DNA of 64,000 bases, taken from Bradyrhizobium amphicarpaeae (GTDB lineage Bacteria > Pseudomonadota > Alphaproteobacteria > Rhizobiales > Xanthobacteraceae). Location: assembly GCF_002266435.3 (NCBI RefSeq), contig NZ_CP029426.2, positions 6,044,001-6,108,000 of the forward strand, read 5' to 3'. Made by a program: the position numbers and the translations under genes. Numbering within the stretch: position 1 is the first letter of the stretch; the number at the start of each line of letters is the position of its first letter. The notes under the pieces are model-generated. The model was not told the origin of the DNA and did not search any database. It saw only the letters and a list, made by a program, of their open reading frames with translations. Positions 61,977 through 64,000 of this stretch are shown here, piece after piece.

Positions 61977-62201
61977 CTATTTTGCAAGCGCGGCGAGCGT
62001 GTCGCGATACTTGTCCATCACCTCGTCGGCGATTTCCATCGTCCGCTCGAAGTCGGGGTCGTAAGGCAACAGCTGAAAACCACCGCCGGGTAATTCCACG
62101 ATGTGCAATTGCTGCCCGCGCTTGAGATCGAGCCGCTGCATCAATTCACGAGGCAGCAGTAATCCGTCGGAATTGCCGATCTTCTTGATCTCGATCTTCA
62201 T
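61977..62201 (-). CDS. AbrB/MazE-type antitoxin
   Basis: 74 residues. The N-terminal swapped-hairpin AbrB domain reads MKIEIKKIGNSDGLLLPREL; the C-terminus (DPDFERTMEIADEVMDKYRD) is the likely toxin-neutralising segment. It precedes the Doc toxin and should autoregulate the operon through the palindrome at 62219-62236. Confidence 0.9.
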   Translation of the reverse strand: MKIEIKKIGNSDGLLLPRELMQRLDLKRGQQLHIVELPGGGFQLLPYDPDFERTMEIADEVMDKYRDTLAALAK

Positions 62202-62218
62202 GGGCTCGGCTCCAGCGC

Positions 62219-62236
62219 GTTATACATCTGTATAAC
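62219..62236. promoter_or_regulatory. Toxin-antitoxin operon operator
   Basis: GTTATACATCTGTATAAC is a perfect 8-bp inverted repeat with a 2-base spacer, 18-35 bases upstream of the antitoxin ATG and in an AT-rich patch. It overlaps a TATAAC-like -10 element. This is the expected position of an AbrB-type autorepressor site. Confidence 0.8.
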
Positions 62237-62292
62237 ATCGCTGAAGATACAGTTCAACGGATGTTTTATATGCGCTTCAAGTAGCTGCCCCC

Positions 62293-64000
62293 TCAGCCCA
62301 TCGCCTCCAACTCGTCGATCATGCCGGCAATGACCGAGAGCCCGCCATCCCAGAACTTCGGGTCCTTGGCATCGAGCCCGAACGGGCGCAGCAACTCGGA
62401 ATAATGCTTGGTGCCGCCGGCGGCGAGCATGTGGAGATAGCGCTCGGCAAACCCCTCGGCCGCGTTCTCGTAGACCGCGTAGAGCGAGTTCACGAGGCAA
62501 TCGCCGAAGGCATAGGCGTAGACGTAGAACGGCGAATGGATGAAGTGCGGAATGTACATCCAGTAGTTCTCATAGCCCGCCTTGATCTCGATCGCCGGCC
62601 CCAGGCTTTCGCCTTGCACCGAAAGCCAGATCTCGCCGAGCCGCGTCGCGGTGAGCTCGCCGTTCTTGCGCTCGGTGTGGACCGCGCGCTCGAACGAATA
62701 GAACGCGATCTGCCGCACCACGGTGTTGATCATGTCCTCGACCTTGCCGGCGAGCAGCGCCTGGCGCTGCTTTGCGCTCCTGGTCTGCGTCAGCAGCCGC
62801 CGGAAGGTCAGCATCTCTCCGAACACGCTCGCGGTCTCGGCCAGCGTCAGCGGCGTCGGCGCCATCAGCGCACCGTTCTTGGCTGCCAGCACCTGATGCA
62901 CGCCATGACCGAGTTCGTGGGCGAGCGTCATCACGTCGCGCGGCTTGCCCTGGTAGTTCATCAGCACATAGGGGTGCGCCGACGGGGTGGTCGGATGCGA
63001 GAAGGCGCCCGGCGCCTTGCCCGGCCGCACCGGCGCGTCGATCCAGCGATCGGTGAAGAAGCGCTCGGCGATGTCGGCCATGTCGGGCGAGAAGCCGCGA
63101 TAGGCCGTCAGCACCATGTTGCGCGCGTCGGGCCAGCCGATGGTATCGGTCGCGGCAAAGGGCAGCGGCGCGTTGCGATCCCAATAGGCCAGCCGCTTCT
63201 TGCCGAACCACTTCGCCTTCAGCGCATAATAGCGATGCGACAGCTTTGGATAGGCCGCCCGCACGGAGGCGACCAGCGCATCCACCACCTCGCGCTCGAC
63301 GCGGTTGTTCAGATGCCGGGAATCCGCGACGTCCTTGAACCCGCGCCAGCGGTCGGAGATGTCCTTGTCCTTGGCGAGCGTGTTGGTGATCAGGGCAAAG
63401 GTGCGCTCATTGGCCTTGAAGGTCTTTGCCAGCGCTTCGGCCGCGCTCCTGCGCTTGGCACCGTCGCGATCCTGCAGCAGATTGAGCGTCGGTTCGATCG
63501 CGAGCTCCTTGGAGCCGACCTTGAAACGCAGACTGGAGATGGTCTGGTCGAACAGCCGGTTGAAGGCGGAATAGCCGGTCTGCGCCTTTTCCAGGAAAAG
63601 CTGCTCGAGCTTGTCGTCGAGCTGATACGGCTTCTCCTTGCGCAGATCCTCGATCCAGGGACGGTAATGCGCCAGCTCGGGGGCTTGCATCGCGCGGTTC
63701 AAAATATCGTCATCGATACGATTGAGCTCGAGCGCGAAGAACAGAAGATGCGTGGACGCCCCGGTCAGCCGCTCGGACACGTCGCCGTAAAACTTTGAAA
63801 TCGCAGGGTCCACGCTGTCGCCGGCGTGGACGAGCCCGGCATAGGAACCGAGCCGGCCGGCAAGATCGTCGATTGCCTCATAGCGTCGCACGGCTCCCGC
63901 GAGCCATTTTCCGCCATCTTCGTTTGCTGTCCCTGTCGCCAGCTTGCCCTTGTAGTCGGTTTCGAACGCGACGCAGTCGGCATCCATCCTTTCGAGATCG
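62293..64000 (-). CDS. pepF: M3-family oligoendopeptidase F, 5' end beyond the window
   Basis: At least 568 residues visible; the frame stays open through base 64000, so the ATG at 63987 is internal. The zinc motif HELGH (LAHELGHGVHQ) with the downstream Glu (VFGEMLTFRRL) is intact. The N-terminal oligo-F domain and the C-terminal PHFIHSPFYVYAYAFGDCLV are typical. It is a cytoplasmic metallopeptidase that cleaves short peptides. It lies downstream of the toxin-antitoxin promoter but on the same strand, 57 bases before that operator. Confidence 0.92.
   Translation of the reverse strand, partial: DLERMDADCVAFETDYKGKLATGTANEDGGKWLAGAVRRYEAIDDLAGRLGSYAGLVHAGDSVDPAISKFYGDVSERLTGASTHLLFFALELNRIDDDILNRAMQAPELAHYRPWIEDLRKEKPYQLDDKLEQLFLEKAQTGYSAFNRLFDQTISSLRFKVGSKELAIEPTLNLLQDRDGAKRRSAAEALAKTFKANERTFALITNTLAKDKDISDRWRGFKDVADSRHLNNRVEREVVDALVASVRAAYPKLSHRYYALKAKWFGKKRLAYWDRNAPLPFAATDTIGWPDARNMVLTAYRGFSPDMADIAERFFTDRWIDAPVRPGKAPGAFSHPTTPSAHPYVLMNYQGKPRDVMTLAHELGHGVHQVLAAKNGALMAPTPLTLAETASVFGEMLTFRRLLTQTRSAKQRQALLAGKVEDMINTVVRQIAFYSFERAVHTERKNGELTATRLGEIWLSVQGESLGPAIEIKAGYENYWMYIPHFIHSPFYVYAYAFGDCLVNSLYAVYENAAEGFAERYLHMLAAGGTKHYSELLRPFGLDAKDPKFWDGGLSVIAGMIDELEAMG

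Noticed and set aside
1..64000. CRISPR arrays, tRNA/rRNA genes, riboswitches, prophage or insertion sequences
   Set aside because: No regularly spaced repeats, cloverleaf-like sequences, transposase or phage genes were found by reading. A tRNAscan or Infernal search would be needed to exclude small RNAs fully.

Overview
The window is high-GC chromosomal DNA from an alphaproteobacterium, most likely Bradyrhizobium or a close relative. The evidence is the heme-uptake cluster with HmuP and an IsdG-type HmuQ, the nnrS/nnrR/hemN/nirK/nirV denitrification block with FixK2/NnrR-type boxes, the aa3-type oxidase subunit IV next to pntAA, and many palindromic intergenic repeats of the kind common in this group. 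The genus call is inference from gene content and remembered gene order; no 16S or marker comparison was possible. I see no rRNA, tRNA, CRISPR, prophage, transposase or replication origin.

Layout. 1-489: 3' end of a tripartite-tricarboxylate (Bug) binding protein. 634-2319: chemoreceptor. 2585-8114: D-2-hydroxyacid dehydrogenase, a carbohydrate-type ABC importer (binding protein and two permeases, no ATPase) and a Tat-exported metallo-beta-lactamase-fold hydrolase. 8207-9562: phytase-like esterase. 9687-18470: complete heme acquisition locus. The leftward arm is hmuR-hmuQ-hutX-exbB-exbD-tonB and the rightward arm is hmuP-hmuT-hmuU-hmuV, around a shared promoter region. 18612-22304: DUF4139 protein, a response regulator with Glu in place of the phospho-acceptor Asp, and an AraC regulator. 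22307-28929: denitrification block (nnrS, Crp/Fnr regulator, DUF1858, hemN, small membrane protein, nirK, nirV). 29077-31122: acetyltransferase and 3-oxoacid CoA-transferase.

31398-36792: AsmA-like protein and a second carbohydrate ABC importer, again without ATPase. 36906-41301: an unknown polytopic membrane protein, a DUF6622-like protein and a polyamine-type ABC operon (potA-potB-potC, no binding protein). 41469-47049: glpD, a PAS/GGDEF/EAL protein and an L-2-hydroxyglutarate oxidase-like flavoprotein. 47219-49266: small proteins, including two DUF465 genes, and a diguanylate cyclase with a histone-like basic tail. 49408-53248: purE-purK, aqpZ, rpsU and a TPR lipoprotein. 53274-58060: repeat-rich membrane-anchored protein, cupin, CaxA/ChaA and NhaD-like antiporters, alpha/beta hydrolase. 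58269-61471: proton-translocating transhydrogenase pntAA-pntAB-pntB with a 50-residue oxidase subunit IV gene. 61569-62201: AbrB/Doc-type toxin-antitoxin pair with its own palindrome. 62293-64000: M3 oligoendopeptidase F, running off the end.

The strongest non-gene signal is a set of four TTG-N8-CAA palindromes in the denitrification block. Each is placed where an FNR-family activator would sit for the flanking start codons. Two are symmetrical (TTGCG-N4-CGCAA) and lie in divergent promoters; two are asymmetrical (TTGT...GCAA) and face single genes. I found no clearly undescribed multi-gene system. The best novel leads are the small membrane protein wired to the denitrification boxes, the Glu-receiver response regulator, the DNA-tail diguanylate cyclase and the unknown 330-residue membrane protein.
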